Below are positions 6,446 to 12,498 of a DNA stretch of 12,498 nucleotides, in pieces; position 1 is the stretch's first letter, and each line of letters begins with the position of its first letter. The stretch comes from an uncultured Gammaproteobacteria bacterium (lineage in GTDB: Bacteria > Pseudomonadota > Gammaproteobacteria > Pseudomonadales > Pseudohongiellaceae): positions 1 to 12,498 of the forward strand of contig CAISYX010000213.1 in NCBI GenBank assembly GCA_903889815.1, read 5' to 3'. The position numbers and the translations under genes are program-made. The notes under the pieces were generated by a model that was not told the DNA's origin, did no database searches, and worked only from the letters and a program-made list of their open reading frames with translations.

Positions 6446-8013
6446 GGGCTGGCCTGCGGTGCTGGTGGCGCAATCAGTTCCGTATCACCGCTGTTCATGG
6501 CGATGAAGGTGTCGAGTTTGTAGTAGGCCCAGCCAGTATCGGTCGCGTCCCGAACCTTCAGGGGCTGGCGGTAGTAGAGTGCCCGCAGCGCCGCTTCGAC
6601 CTGGGCCTGGCCCTTGGCGTCGGAGATGACCACGTCTGCCGTGAGGTCGCGCACAGATTCGGCTGAGCCATAGCTCAGGCCCGGAAAACGGCCCAGCAGC
6701 CAGGGCAGTGGCCAGGGATCCGGCGTGACCACCAGCACGGACAGATTGCGCCGGGCGGGAAACACCTCGATCAGGCTGTCCAGATTGGCCATGAGCCGGT
6801 TCACATCGGGGGAGGTCTGCACATACACATAGGGTTCGCTGAAACTGGCGTAGTCTCGAAAATTAAGTCGCAGACTGGTGTAAAGCGAGACGCTCAGCAG
6901 AACGCAGCCCAGGACCACAGGTGCCAGGCGCCAGGGAGCCTTCAGGCGCGCCAGGGCCAGCTCCATAAGGAACCCGAACGCGAAACTCAGCGGCATGAGC
7001 ATGCCAATGATCAGCCAGGGTGTCTTGTACGGGATCAGCGAGTAGGCGAGCACCAGACCGAATCCTGTGGCCCCCAGGCGCCAGGACCAGCGCGACTCGT
7101 GCAGCAGCAATGCCGGCAGCGCGAGCAAGGTTGCCAGCAGCGGCCACTCATAGCGCGCAAGCAGTTGCAGCCAGTACCAGAAAGGCTTCTCGTGACCGCT
7201 GGCATCCCCCGTGCCGGTTGCCAGCCAGGGCGCGAAGGCCATCACCATGTCACGTACGCCCGCTGGGTTCGCCAGGAAGCCGCTGAACAGCAGCAGTACC
7301 GCCGCCACGCCTGCGGCCACGCAGCCCAGCACGAACGCGCGAGGCACGGGTTCGCGCGGCTGCGGTATGGACGCGTTGGGCGCGGGCAGGAAGCGCTGCA
7401 GCAGGTGCACCAGCGCCACGGCGATGAACCAGGTGCCCAGGAAAATGAAGAAGGTCTCCTTGGTGGCGATGCTGCCGGCCACGCCGATCGTCATGCACAC
7501 CACCGCCGCGCGGCCACCTTCCAGATCCCAGCGAATATAGCCGTAAAGAAACAGCGCCTGGCAGAAGATGAACAGGGATTCGTGGATGGCATAGCGCCCG
7601 TAGAACACCATGGCGGGACTGAGCGCCAGCACCAGCCCTGCCCAGATGGCGGCACGCCCGAACCAGCGACAGTGCAACAGCACCACGGCGACGATGCCGG
7701 CAGAGAACAGCACGGCCACCAGGCGCAGGGTCAGCAGGCCCCGCCCCATCAGCAGTTCCGCCAGCATCAGCAGGTAAAGGTAAAGCGGGCCATGGTAGTT
7801 GCTGGGGTCATATCGGTAGAATCCCTGCCGCCACATTTGATCCAGGAACCAACCGTTGATACCTTCGTCGAAATGAGGCGGTTTGATCTCCAGCAGAACC
7901 GTGCGCAACAGCAGTGCCACCAGCAATACACACGCGCCCTGCCACCACAGGGCAGGGATTCTGGTGAATACTTTCAAGGGACCGGGAGGACCGGTCGGAG
8001 TCAGCAAGCTCAT
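6442..8013 (-). CDS. GT39/Agl23-like membrane glycosyltransferase (TIGR03663-type)
   Basis: About 523 residues from the ATG at 8013 (531 if a GTG at 8037 is used; neither has a clear ribosome binding site). It is a polytopic protein with about ten helices. The first periplasmic loop has PPHFDEGINGWFLDQMW and YRYDPSNYHGPLYLYLL (residues 45-82), where the Asp-Glu pair matches the catalytic acidic loop of protein mannosyltransferase/ArnT-type GT-C enzymes. ATKETFFIFLG further on is typical of the Agl23 'flippase activity-associated' group. A soluble tail with LSVLVVTPDPWPLPWLLGRF follows. It would use a polyprenyl-phosphate sugar as donor on the outer face of the inner membrane. It is coupled to the downstream membrane protein by ATGA. 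The adjacent divergent GT2 could make its lipid-linked donor, which is inference. Confidence 0.8.
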   Translation of the reverse strand: MSLLTPTGPPGPLKVFTRIPALWWQGACVLLVALLLRTVLLEIKPPHFDEGINGWFLDQMWRQGFYRYDPSNYHGPLYLYLLMLAELLMGRGLLTLRLVAVLFSAGIVAVVLLHCRWFGRAAIWAGLVLALSPAMVFYGRYAIHESLFIFCQALFLYGYIRWDLEGGRAAVVCMTIGVAGSIATKETFFIFLGTWFIAVALVHLLQRFLPAPNASIPQPREPVPRAFVLGCVAAGVAAVLLLFSGFLANPAGVRDMVMAFAPWLATGTGDASGHEKPFWYWLQLLARYEWPLLATLLALPALLLHESRWSWRLGATGFGLVLAYSLIPYKTPWLIIGMLMPLSFAFGFLMELALARLKAPWRLAPVVLGCVLLSVSLYTSLRLNFRDYASFSEPYVYVQTSPDVNRLMANLDSLIEVFPARRNLSVLVVTPDPWPLPWLLGRFPGLSYGSAESVRDLTADVVISDAKGQAQVEAALRALYYRQPLKVRDATDTGWAYYKLDTFIAMNSGDTELIAPPAPQASP

Positions 8014-8818
8014 GACGGGGATCTTAGACAGAAACACGTGCGACGGCCAAGCACTGTCTGCGTCAGCGATACCGGCACTGTCGATCGTGATTCCCGCCTG
8101 GAACGAGGCGCGGCGCGTGCCCCAGTCCTTGTTGCAGATTCGCGACTACTTCGACAGCCATCCTCTGGACGTCGAAATCCTGCTCATGGTGGAGCGCTCC
8201 CAGGACGACACGCTGGCCCGTGCTGGTGCGGCCGTGGAGGGAGACCCGCGGTTTCAGGTCATCGACAACCTGGTGCACCGCGGCAAAGGGTATGCGGTGC
8301 GCAGCGGCATGCTGCGTGCCCGTGGCGACATCGTGCTGTTCATGGACGCGGACCTGTCAACTCCCCTCGAGGAAGTGCAGGCCTTTCTCGCACATTTTCA
8401 ACAGCAGCCGGACACCGACGTGCTGATCGGCAGTCGAGCGCTGGCGCAAAGTCGTATAGAGAAGCCACAGAGTGCCTTGCGGCGCAACATGGGGCGCATC
8501 TTCAATGCGCTGGTGCAAACCTTGAGTTTGCCGGGCATCAGCGACACGCAGTGTGGGTTCAAGGCATTCCGGTGTGCCGCAGCGCGCGCCATCTTCCTTC
8601 GGCAGACGCTGGATGGCTTCGCCTTCGACGTGGAGGTGCTGATGCTGGCCCGGGCACTGGGCATGCGCGTGGATGTACTGCCGGTGCGCTGGCTGAACTC
8701 CCCGGACAGCAGTGTGCACATTGTGCGCGACTCCTGGCGCATGTTCCGCGACTTGTTGCGGGTGCGGGCAAGGGTGCGCCGCACGCTGCGGCGGCAGCCT
8801 GCCTCTACTCGTCAGTAG
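8012..8818 (+). CDS. Glycosyltransferase family 2, dolichyl-phosphate glucosyl/mannosyl synthase-like
   Basis: A 268-residue GT-A protein. SIVIPAWNEARRVPQSL (residues 24-40) is the nucleotide-binding start of the domain. Then come VERSQDDT (60-67), RGKGYAVRSGM (90-100), the metal-binding DAD in FMDADLSTPLEE (110-121), and SDTQCGFKAFR (178-188) with GFAFDVEVL (202-210), all as in ALG5/DPM1-type enzymes. There is no C-terminal membrane anchor. It probably transfers a sugar from UDP- or GDP-sugar to polyprenyl phosphate on the cytoplasmic face, supplying a donor for the neighbouring GT-C proteins. The ATG at 8012 is the only in-frame ATG close upstream of the domain; GGAG lies 11 nt before it, rather far. 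Its ATG and the opposing gene's ATG share one CATG, and its end overlaps the convergent amidohydrolase by 14 bp. Confidence 0.87.
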   Translation: MTGILDRNTCDGQALSASAIPALSIVIPAWNEARRVPQSLLQIRDYFDSHPLDVEILLMVERSQDDTLARAGAAVEGDPRFQVIDNLVHRGKGYAVRSGMLRARGDIVLFMDADLSTPLEEVQAFLAHFQQQPDTDVLIGSRALAQSRIEKPQSALRRNMGRIFNALVQTLSLPGISDTQCGFKAFRCAAARAIFLRQTLDGFAFDVEVLMLARALGMRVDVLPVRWLNSPDSSVHIVRDSWRMFRDLLRVRARVRRTLRRQPASTRQ

Positions 8819-10451
8819 ACCGCACTATCACCCCCGGACGCGCCGCCGTCATGGCGCCATCCAGCAGCACAGCTTCCCCTGCCACGAACACATGGGCGGC
8901 GCCCTCCGCATACTGATGCGGCTCCTCGAAGGTCGACAAGTCCCGCACTGCCGCCAGTTCCAGCACCGCGATGTCTGCAATGGCGCCCACCTGCAGCCGG
9001 CCCCGGTCTTCCAGCCCCAGTCGGTCTGCTGGCAATTGCGTCATCTTGTGAATGGCCGTGTGCACCGGCACCACGCCCTCGTCCCGTGCATAATGACCCA
9101 GAAAGCGCGCGAAGGTGCCATAGCTGCGCGGATGGGGTACGCGGTCGGTGGGCGCCTCGACGCCCCCGTCTGACGCAATCATGGTGCGCGGGTGGCGCAT
9201 GATGTTGCGCACGTCGTCCTCGTGAATGGCGTGAAACACCGCGTCGCAATTGCCCGCGGCCACCAGCTCCATGAGCAGATCGGCGGCGTTGTCCTTGCTG
9301 ACTGCCCGTTCCTGAAGGCGCAGCACTTCGCTCAGGTTCAGGCCGTTGATGGTGTTGTCGTGGGGACAATTGGAGAGCCCCACATTGGCCGGATCATTGC
9401 CCCCGCGGTCCACTTCGATGTTGTAGACGATGTCTGTTTTCAGGCGGGCGCGCTGTGCCGTGTCCTCCATGCGGGCAAGAAGGGCGTCCCGGCCCCCGTC
9501 CAGACTCCAGCCGGGAAACAGGATGGTCAGGCTGGTGGCAGAGGCAGTGTAGGGGTACTGGTCAATGGACACATCCACGCCCCGTGCTATGGCCTCGTCC
9601 ACCATGCGCAGGGTTTCAACCGACTTGCCCCACATGGGCGCGCCCACCACCTTGTGATGGGTGATCTGCGTGGGCAGGCCACCTTCCTCGCCGATGCGGA
9701 TGGTCTCGGCCACACTCTCCAGCAACTGCAGGCCTTCCTCGCGCATGTGGCTGATGTAGATGCCGTCGTGCTCGCCGGCCACCTGTGCCAGGGCGATCAC
9801 CTCTTCGGTGGGAGCGAAGCGTCCCGGCGCGTAGATCAGACCCGACGACAAGCCGAAGGCGCCTGCGTCCATGGCCAGTCGTACCTGTTCGCGCATGCGT
9901 TCCAGTTCTTCCTCGGTGGCCGGACGATCCTGCTCGCCCACCACCAGGGCCCTTATGGACCCGTGACCCACCATCGTCGCGTAGTGGATGGCGATGTCGG
10001 CGGCCTCCAGCGCCGTGAAGCTGCTCTCGATGGGCAGTGGCGAATCGCCATCCTGTCCGCCCACCACCAGGGTCACCCCCTGACGCACCAGGTTCTCGGC
10101 GTCGGGCCAGCGGTACAGGCCATCGCTCAGGTCAGAGCCCACCGCGTGGCTGTGGATATCGATGAAGCCGGGCATCACGGCCAGGCCGCTGACATCGCGC
10201 ACCAGCGTGGCGGGATGGGCGCTGAGGTCGCCGCCAAGCGCCACGATGCGATTGCCCCGCAACCCGATGTCACCGGTCACTGGCAATGTGTCTTCGCCGC
10301 TGTAGAGAGTGCCACCGGTGAGCAGCACGTCAAAGGGTTCGGGCGGCGGTGCGTTGGGTGCGGCCGGTGTCGTGGGTTCATTGGAACAGGCAGCCAGGGC
10401 TGCCAGCGCGGTGGCCAGCAGGGTCAAACGGGCACGCGGAAAAGATGGCAA
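8805..10451 (-). CDS. Lipoprotein amidohydrolase, N-acyl-D-amino-acid deacylase family
   Basis: About 548 residues from a TTG start at 10451, chosen because AGGAG lies 7 nt upstream and the product then begins with a clean lipoprotein signal ending in LAAC (Cys22). Next comes the amidohydrolase superfamily TIM-barrel. The first metal site is GFIDIHSHA (95-103, His100 and His102). Further motifs are VGHGSIR (161-167), GAFGLSSGLIYAPG (197-210), ISHMREEG (233-240), QITHHK (262-267), DQYPYTAS (297-304) and the catalytic Asp428 in IASDGG. Known relatives release free D-amino acids from N-acyl-D-amino acids. The usual N-C-G segment that supplies a metal-bridging Cys in D-aminoacylase is here GGQDGDSP, so metal use and substrate may differ. 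Anchoring at the periplasmic face or outer membrane is expected. It lies alone on its strand, with REP repeats upstream and a convergent GT2 gene at its 3' end. Confidence 0.87.
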   Translation of the reverse strand: MPSFPRARLTLLATALAALAACSNEPTTPAAPNAPPPEPFDVLLTGGTLYSGEDTLPVTGDIGLRGNRIVALGGDLSAHPATLVRDVSGLAVMPGFIDIHSHAVGSDLSDGLYRWPDAENLVRQGVTLVVGGQDGDSPLPIESSFTALEAADIAIHYATMVGHGSIRALVVGEQDRPATEEELERMREQVRLAMDAGAFGLSSGLIYAPGRFAPTEEVIALAQVAGEHDGIYISHMREEGLQLLESVAETIRIGEEGGLPTQITHHKVVGAPMWGKSVETLRMVDEAIARGVDVSIDQYPYTASATSLTILFPGWSLDGGRDALLARMEDTAQRARLKTDIVYNIEVDRGGNDPANVGLSNCPHDNTINGLNLSEVLRLQERAVSKDNAADLLMELVAAGNCDAVFHAIHEDDVRNIMRHPRTMIASDGGVEAPTDRVPHPRSYGTFARFLGHYARDEGVVPVHTAIHKMTQLPADRLGLEDRGRLQVGAIADIAVLELAAVRDLSTFEEPHQYAEGAAHVFVAGEAVLLDGAMTAARPGVIVRSTDE

Positions 10452-10458
10452 AGTGGTG

Positions 10459-10463
10459 CTCCT
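10459..10463 (-). promoter_or_regulatory. Ribosome binding site for the TTG start of the amidohydrolase
   Basis: AGGAG on the minus strand, 7 nt before TTG. It decides this start over the longer in-frame extension, which would read through the REP array and spoil the lipoprotein signal. Confidence 0.6.
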
Positions 10464-10515
10464 GCAAATGGATACTGCCGCAATAGTGCCCGATATCCCC
10501 GGTAGCTGCCAGCCT

Positions 10516-10579
10516 GTGGGAGCGGGCCCGGGTGGGAGCGGGCCTGGTGGGAGCGGGCCTGCCCGCGAACCGGGCTGAA
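10516..10579 (+). repeat. REP array, three GTGGGAGCGGGCC units plus tail
   Basis: Units begin at 10516, 10532 and 10547, spaced 15-16 bp, and are followed by GCCCGCGAACCGGGCTGAA. The same arrangement appears inverted at 10786-10850. The array lies upstream of the amidohydrolase gene, about 65 bp from its start. Confidence 0.8.
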
Positions 10580-10615
10580 TGAATCTCCACACCGAGGAAA
10601 AGCAGACATAGCCCG

Positions 10616-10754
10616 GCAGCGGCTACCCGCGCTGCTGTTCTGCGGCTGGCCCGCATCCCTCCCGGATGCCCTCGCATCGCAAAGAGCCACGGTCTCTTTG
10701 CTCAGTCGGTGCGGGCCTCTTATGCCGCTGAACAGCAGCGCGGGTAGCCACTGC
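10616..10754. repeat. Long cruciform/hairpin element between inverted REP arrays
   Basis: The 20 bases at 10621-10640 are perfectly inverted at 10730-10749, and the match extends outward by about 5 bp past one mismatch (GGCAG on the left, CTGCC on the right). Inside, 10642-10646 pairs 10724-10728 and GGCCCGCA (10648-10655) pairs TGCGGGCC (10710-10717). Two local hairpins are also possible: 10653-10658 with 10664-10669 around 5 nt, and GCAAAGAG (10679-10686) with CTCTTTGC (10694-10701) around 7 nt. The first competes with the long stem. No protein is encoded. It may be a MITE-like repeat or a structured RNA; the sequence alone does not decide. Confidence 0.7.
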
Positions 10755-10785
10755 CTGCAGTAGTGCCACCTATGGGATTTGCAGT

Positions 10786-10850
10786 TTTTCAGCCCGGTTC
10801 GCGTGCAGGCCCGCTCCCTCCAGACCCGTCCCCGCCAGGCCCGCTCCCAC
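10786..10850 (-). repeat. REP array in inverted orientation, overlapping a gene end
   Basis: On the minus strand there are three degenerate units of the GTGGGAGCGGGCC type at 10838-10850, 10823-10835 and 10808-10820, spaced 15 bp. They are followed by the tail GCACGCGAACCGGGCTGAA, matching the array at 10516-10579 in the opposite direction. The array encodes the last residues and the stop codon of the flippase-like gene. Confidence 0.8.
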
Positions 10851-11841
10851 CCGCTGTCGTCATCGCGCGCAGGCTCAGGAGTCCGAACACCAGAATTGCA
10901 GCATCGCGCAGGCGCATCAGCGCGATCAGGCCCAGGGCATCGCCTGCGCCGAGGTCAAGCAGCGCGAAGGTCCAGAGCACGGCGGCTTCTATGGTGCCGA
11001 TGCCACCCGGCAGGGGCAGCAACATGGCCAGGCGGATGCCGACAAACAGCAGCACGAAGTCGCCGGTTGCAACCGGCACGTTCAAGAACCACAGCAGGGC
11101 CCGCAGCTCGCCAAGTATGAACACCCAGCCCAGCACGGAGAGCAACAAACCTGCAAACAGTGTTGAGCGCTCCTCCCGCACCGCGCGCTGCAGATCCTCT
11201 CGCAAGGCCTGCCAGTGATTGCCCACCCGGCTGCCGAACTCCTGCAGCCGCGGATGCTGCTCCCAGCGAGCGGCGACACGGCCGAGTCGCGCCACGACCC
11301 ACCCAGGCTGACGCAGCACCAGCACGCCGATCAGGGGCAGTGCCAGCACCAGCATGCCGAGCAGAAGCAGCGTGTTGCGCCAGTCCTGCGAGGGCACCAG
11401 CTGGGTAAGCAGGAGCAATGAGACCCCGCCCAGCAGCACCGCGAAATTCACCCACAGTTCGAAGAAGCGGTCCAGACTCAGCGCCAGCACCGCGCGATGG
11501 ACGGGCACGGCGTGCTGCTTGCACAGCCAGTAGATCTGCAGTGGCTCGCCACCAAACTGCGGCCCCGGCGTCAGGAAGCTCACTGTCTGCCCCGCCATGC
11601 GGTTGAGCAGCAACGGCCATAGTGCCAGACGGTCGCCGAGCATGCGCACAAAGCCCTGCCAGCGCGCGGTGGAAAGCGTCATGACGACGCCATTGAGCAC
11701 TGCCCAGAAAATCCATTGCAGGGGCGAAAGGCCACGCAGGCTGTTGCCGATGTCCGCCAAGGGCAACTGCCGCAGAGTCCACCCCGCGAGGGCGAGGGCG
11801 GCCAGCCAGAGGATGATGGTGAGGAGGCCGGCGCGTTTCAT
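10789..11841 (-). CDS. Flippase-like integral membrane protein (LPG synthase TM / UPF0104, AglD-type)
   Basis: About 350 residues with several hydrophobic helices. Family hallmarks are RMAGQTVSFLTPGPQFGGEP (residues 81-100) and LAMLLPLPGGIGTIEAAVLW (271-290). This is the membrane domain shared by lysylphosphatidylglycerol synthase/flippase MprF and the uncharacterised UPF0104 proteins. The catalytic soluble domain of MprF is absent, so lipid or lipid-linked substrate translocation is more likely than aminoacyl transfer. The ATG at 11841 overlaps the upstream stop as ATGA and was preferred over a GTG at 11868. The last 20 residues (GGSGPGG...AREPG) are low-complexity Gly/Ser/Pro, encoded by the REP array with its in-frame TGA. 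They look like an acquired tail replacing the original end. The substrate is unknown. Confidence 0.82.
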   Translation of the reverse strand: MKRAGLLTIILWLAALALAGWTLRQLPLADIGNSLRGLSPLQWIFWAVLNGVVMTLSTARWQGFVRMLGDRLALWPLLLNRMAGQTVSFLTPGPQFGGEPLQIYWLCKQHAVPVHRAVLALSLDRFFELWVNFAVLLGGVSLLLLTQLVPSQDWRNTLLLLGMLVLALPLIGVLVLRQPGWVVARLGRVAARWEQHPRLQEFGSRVGNHWQALREDLQRAVREERSTLFAGLLLSVLGWVFILGELRALLWFLNVPVATGDFVLLFVGIRLAMLLPLPGGIGTIEAAVLWTFALLDLGAGDALGLIALMRLRDAAILVFGLLSLRAMTTAGGSGPGGDGSGGSGPAREPG

Positions 11842-12498
11842 GAGCTGCCGTCGTGACGCGCGATCCACTGATCATCGCCCTGCCACAGACTGAAGCGTCC
11901 GCTGCCAAGCAGCAGAACACCGACGGTGCTGAACAGCAGAAGCAGGAACAGCGGCGAGGTGACGGCAAAGGGCACCTGCCATGCCAGTATCAGAAGCAAC
12001 AACAGCGCACCCAGGCGGGCGCCGAAGCCTGTGAGAATCAGCAGTGCCGCCAGAGCGAAGGCGCCGCTGAGCAGAGGCGTCACGGCGCCACCTTCAAGCA
12101 GGCTCAGGCTCAGCAAGGCACTCAGCAGAATGGCCCGCAGCAGCGGCTGCAGCCACCGCGTGCTCAGGCTTGCAAGCGCGTCGAAGGCGGGGGCGCGGGA
12201 GGCGTCAATGCGCCCGCTCACCACCAGCCAGTCCACGATGAAACCCAGCAGCAAAGGCAGCATGAAGGCGATGCCCGCGACGACTGTCAGCGGCACCTGG
12301 AACGGGGGCCACAGCACCACCGCCACATAGCCCATCTGGAATCCGGCGAGTGTGCGCCGTAAGGTGTTCGGCAGCAGAGGATGGACGGGCAGACCCAGAC
12401 GCAGCCGTCGTGTGCGCGCAAAGCTGAACAGGTAATAGGCCAGGCTGACCAACAGGTAACTTTCGTGGATCTTGCCCAGCAGCACGGCCAGCAGAGGC
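11838..12498 (-). CDS. Integral membrane protein, partial (N-terminus beyond the window)
   Basis: The 3' part of a minus-strand gene, about 219 codons plus stop. The frame stays open to the right edge, so the true start is not visible; a GTG at 12485 is available but need not be used. The visible part holds about six hydrophobic helices. Before them is a basic stretch, ARTRRLRLGLPVHPLLPNTL, followed by RRTLAGFQMGYVAVVLWPP. It ends with a short soluble tail, WQGDDQWIARHDGSS. It could be the C-terminal part of a CDP-alcohol phosphatidyltransferase-like protein, but that family's D-G-x2-A-R...D...D motif would lie outside the window, so this is a guess. It is coupled by ATGA to the flippase-like gene, which suggests a joint membrane-lipid function. 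Confidence 0.65.
   Translation of the reverse strand, partial: PLLAVLLGKIHESYLLVSLAYYLFSFARTRRLRLGLPVHPLLPNTLRRTLAGFQMGYVAVVLWPPFQVPLTVVAGIAFMLPLLLGFIVDWLVVSGRIDASRAPAFDALASLSTRWLQPLLRAILLSALLSLSLLEGGAVTPLLSGAFALAALLILTGFGARLGALLLLLILAWQVPFAVTSPLFLLLLFSTVGVLLLGSGRFSLWQGDDQWIARHDGSS

Larger units (their letters stand above)
10452..10788. other. Non-coding interval upstream of the amidohydrolase
   Basis: This 337-bp gap carries the amidohydrolase ribosome binding site, the plus-oriented REP array and the long hairpin element, and begins the inverted REP array. No promoter could be picked out with confidence. The amidohydrolase promoter should lie between its start and about 10515, unless transcription comes through from the flippase-like gene. 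Confidence 0.5.

Noticed and set aside
5031..6473. 480-codon minus-strand open frame in another frame of the membrane protein
   Set aside because: It is an off-frame shadow rich in Arg, Ala and Gly without membrane helices. The frame at 4727-6445 has them and an ATGA junction.
4949..6523. 524-codon plus-strand open frame
   Set aside because: It is the antisense shadow of the polytopic membrane protein: dominated by Gln, His, Arg and Pro, with no motif, while the opposite strand gives clear membrane helices.
7099..8916. 605-codon plus-strand open frame
   Set aside because: It is antisense to the GT39-like gene and then out of frame with the GT2 gene. The composition is Gln/His/Arg-rich with no domain.
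9192..10505. 437-codon plus-strand open frame
   Set aside because: It is the antisense shadow of the amidohydrolase, which has metal-site motifs, a lipobox and a ribosome binding site.
10616..10754. Intrinsic terminator for the flippase-like gene
   Set aside because: The stem is far longer than a terminator and no U-tract follows on either strand. A repeat element fits better.

Overview
The window is GC-rich, densely packed bacterial DNA, most likely from a Pseudomonadota and probably a gammaproteobacterium. The reasons are the GTGGGAGCGGGC-type palindromic REP repeats familiar from Pseudomonas and relatives, four tight 4-bp ATGA start/stop overlaps, and the gene families present. No rRNA, tRNA, CRISPR array or transposase gene was found. 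I cannot name the species.

Layout from left to right. Positions 1-397 hold no convincing gene, but carry two copies, in opposite orientation, of a structured palindromic repeat (1-64 and 258-373). Positions 398-4621 are a compact divergent cluster of five enzyme genes. On the minus strand are a family 4 glycosyltransferase and a SAM-dependent methyltransferase (ATGA overlap). On the plus strand are a stand-alone RibD-type pyrimidine reductase, a medium-chain dehydrogenase/reductase (ATGA overlap) and a 6-pyruvoyl-tetrahydropterin synthase (PTPS/QueD) homologue. The 135-bp divergent gap must hold the promoters. Two GTP-derived-heterocycle enzymes together with glycosylation, methylation and redox enzymes suggest a pathway to a modified pterin or pyrimidine small molecule. 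I do not recognise it as a characterised pathway, and it is the best candidate for an undescribed system here. The PTPS homologue keeps its metal and pterin-site residues but appears to have lost the usual catalytic Cys and Asp-His pair.

Positions 4656-4707 are an inverted REP pair between convergent genes. Positions 4727-8818 hold a membrane-glycosylation group. Two polytopic GT-C-like membrane proteins lie on the minus strand (ATGA overlap). Divergent from them is a dolichyl-phosphate-sugar-synthase-like GT2, and the two facing start codons share one CATG. The GT2 gene ends in a 14-bp overlap with a convergent lipoprotein amidohydrolase of the D-aminoacylase family (8805-10451).

Positions 10452-10788 are non-coding: two three-unit REP arrays in opposite orientation flank a long hairpin-forming element. 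The last two genes, both on the minus strand and joined by ATGA, are a flippase-like membrane protein whose C-terminal 20 residues are encoded by the REP array, and a membrane protein that runs off the right edge.

A reasonable working model is an envelope or lipid-linked glycan group (GT2, two GT-C-like proteins, a flippase-like protein) next to a pterin/pyrimidine glycoside cluster. A functional link between the two is inference only.
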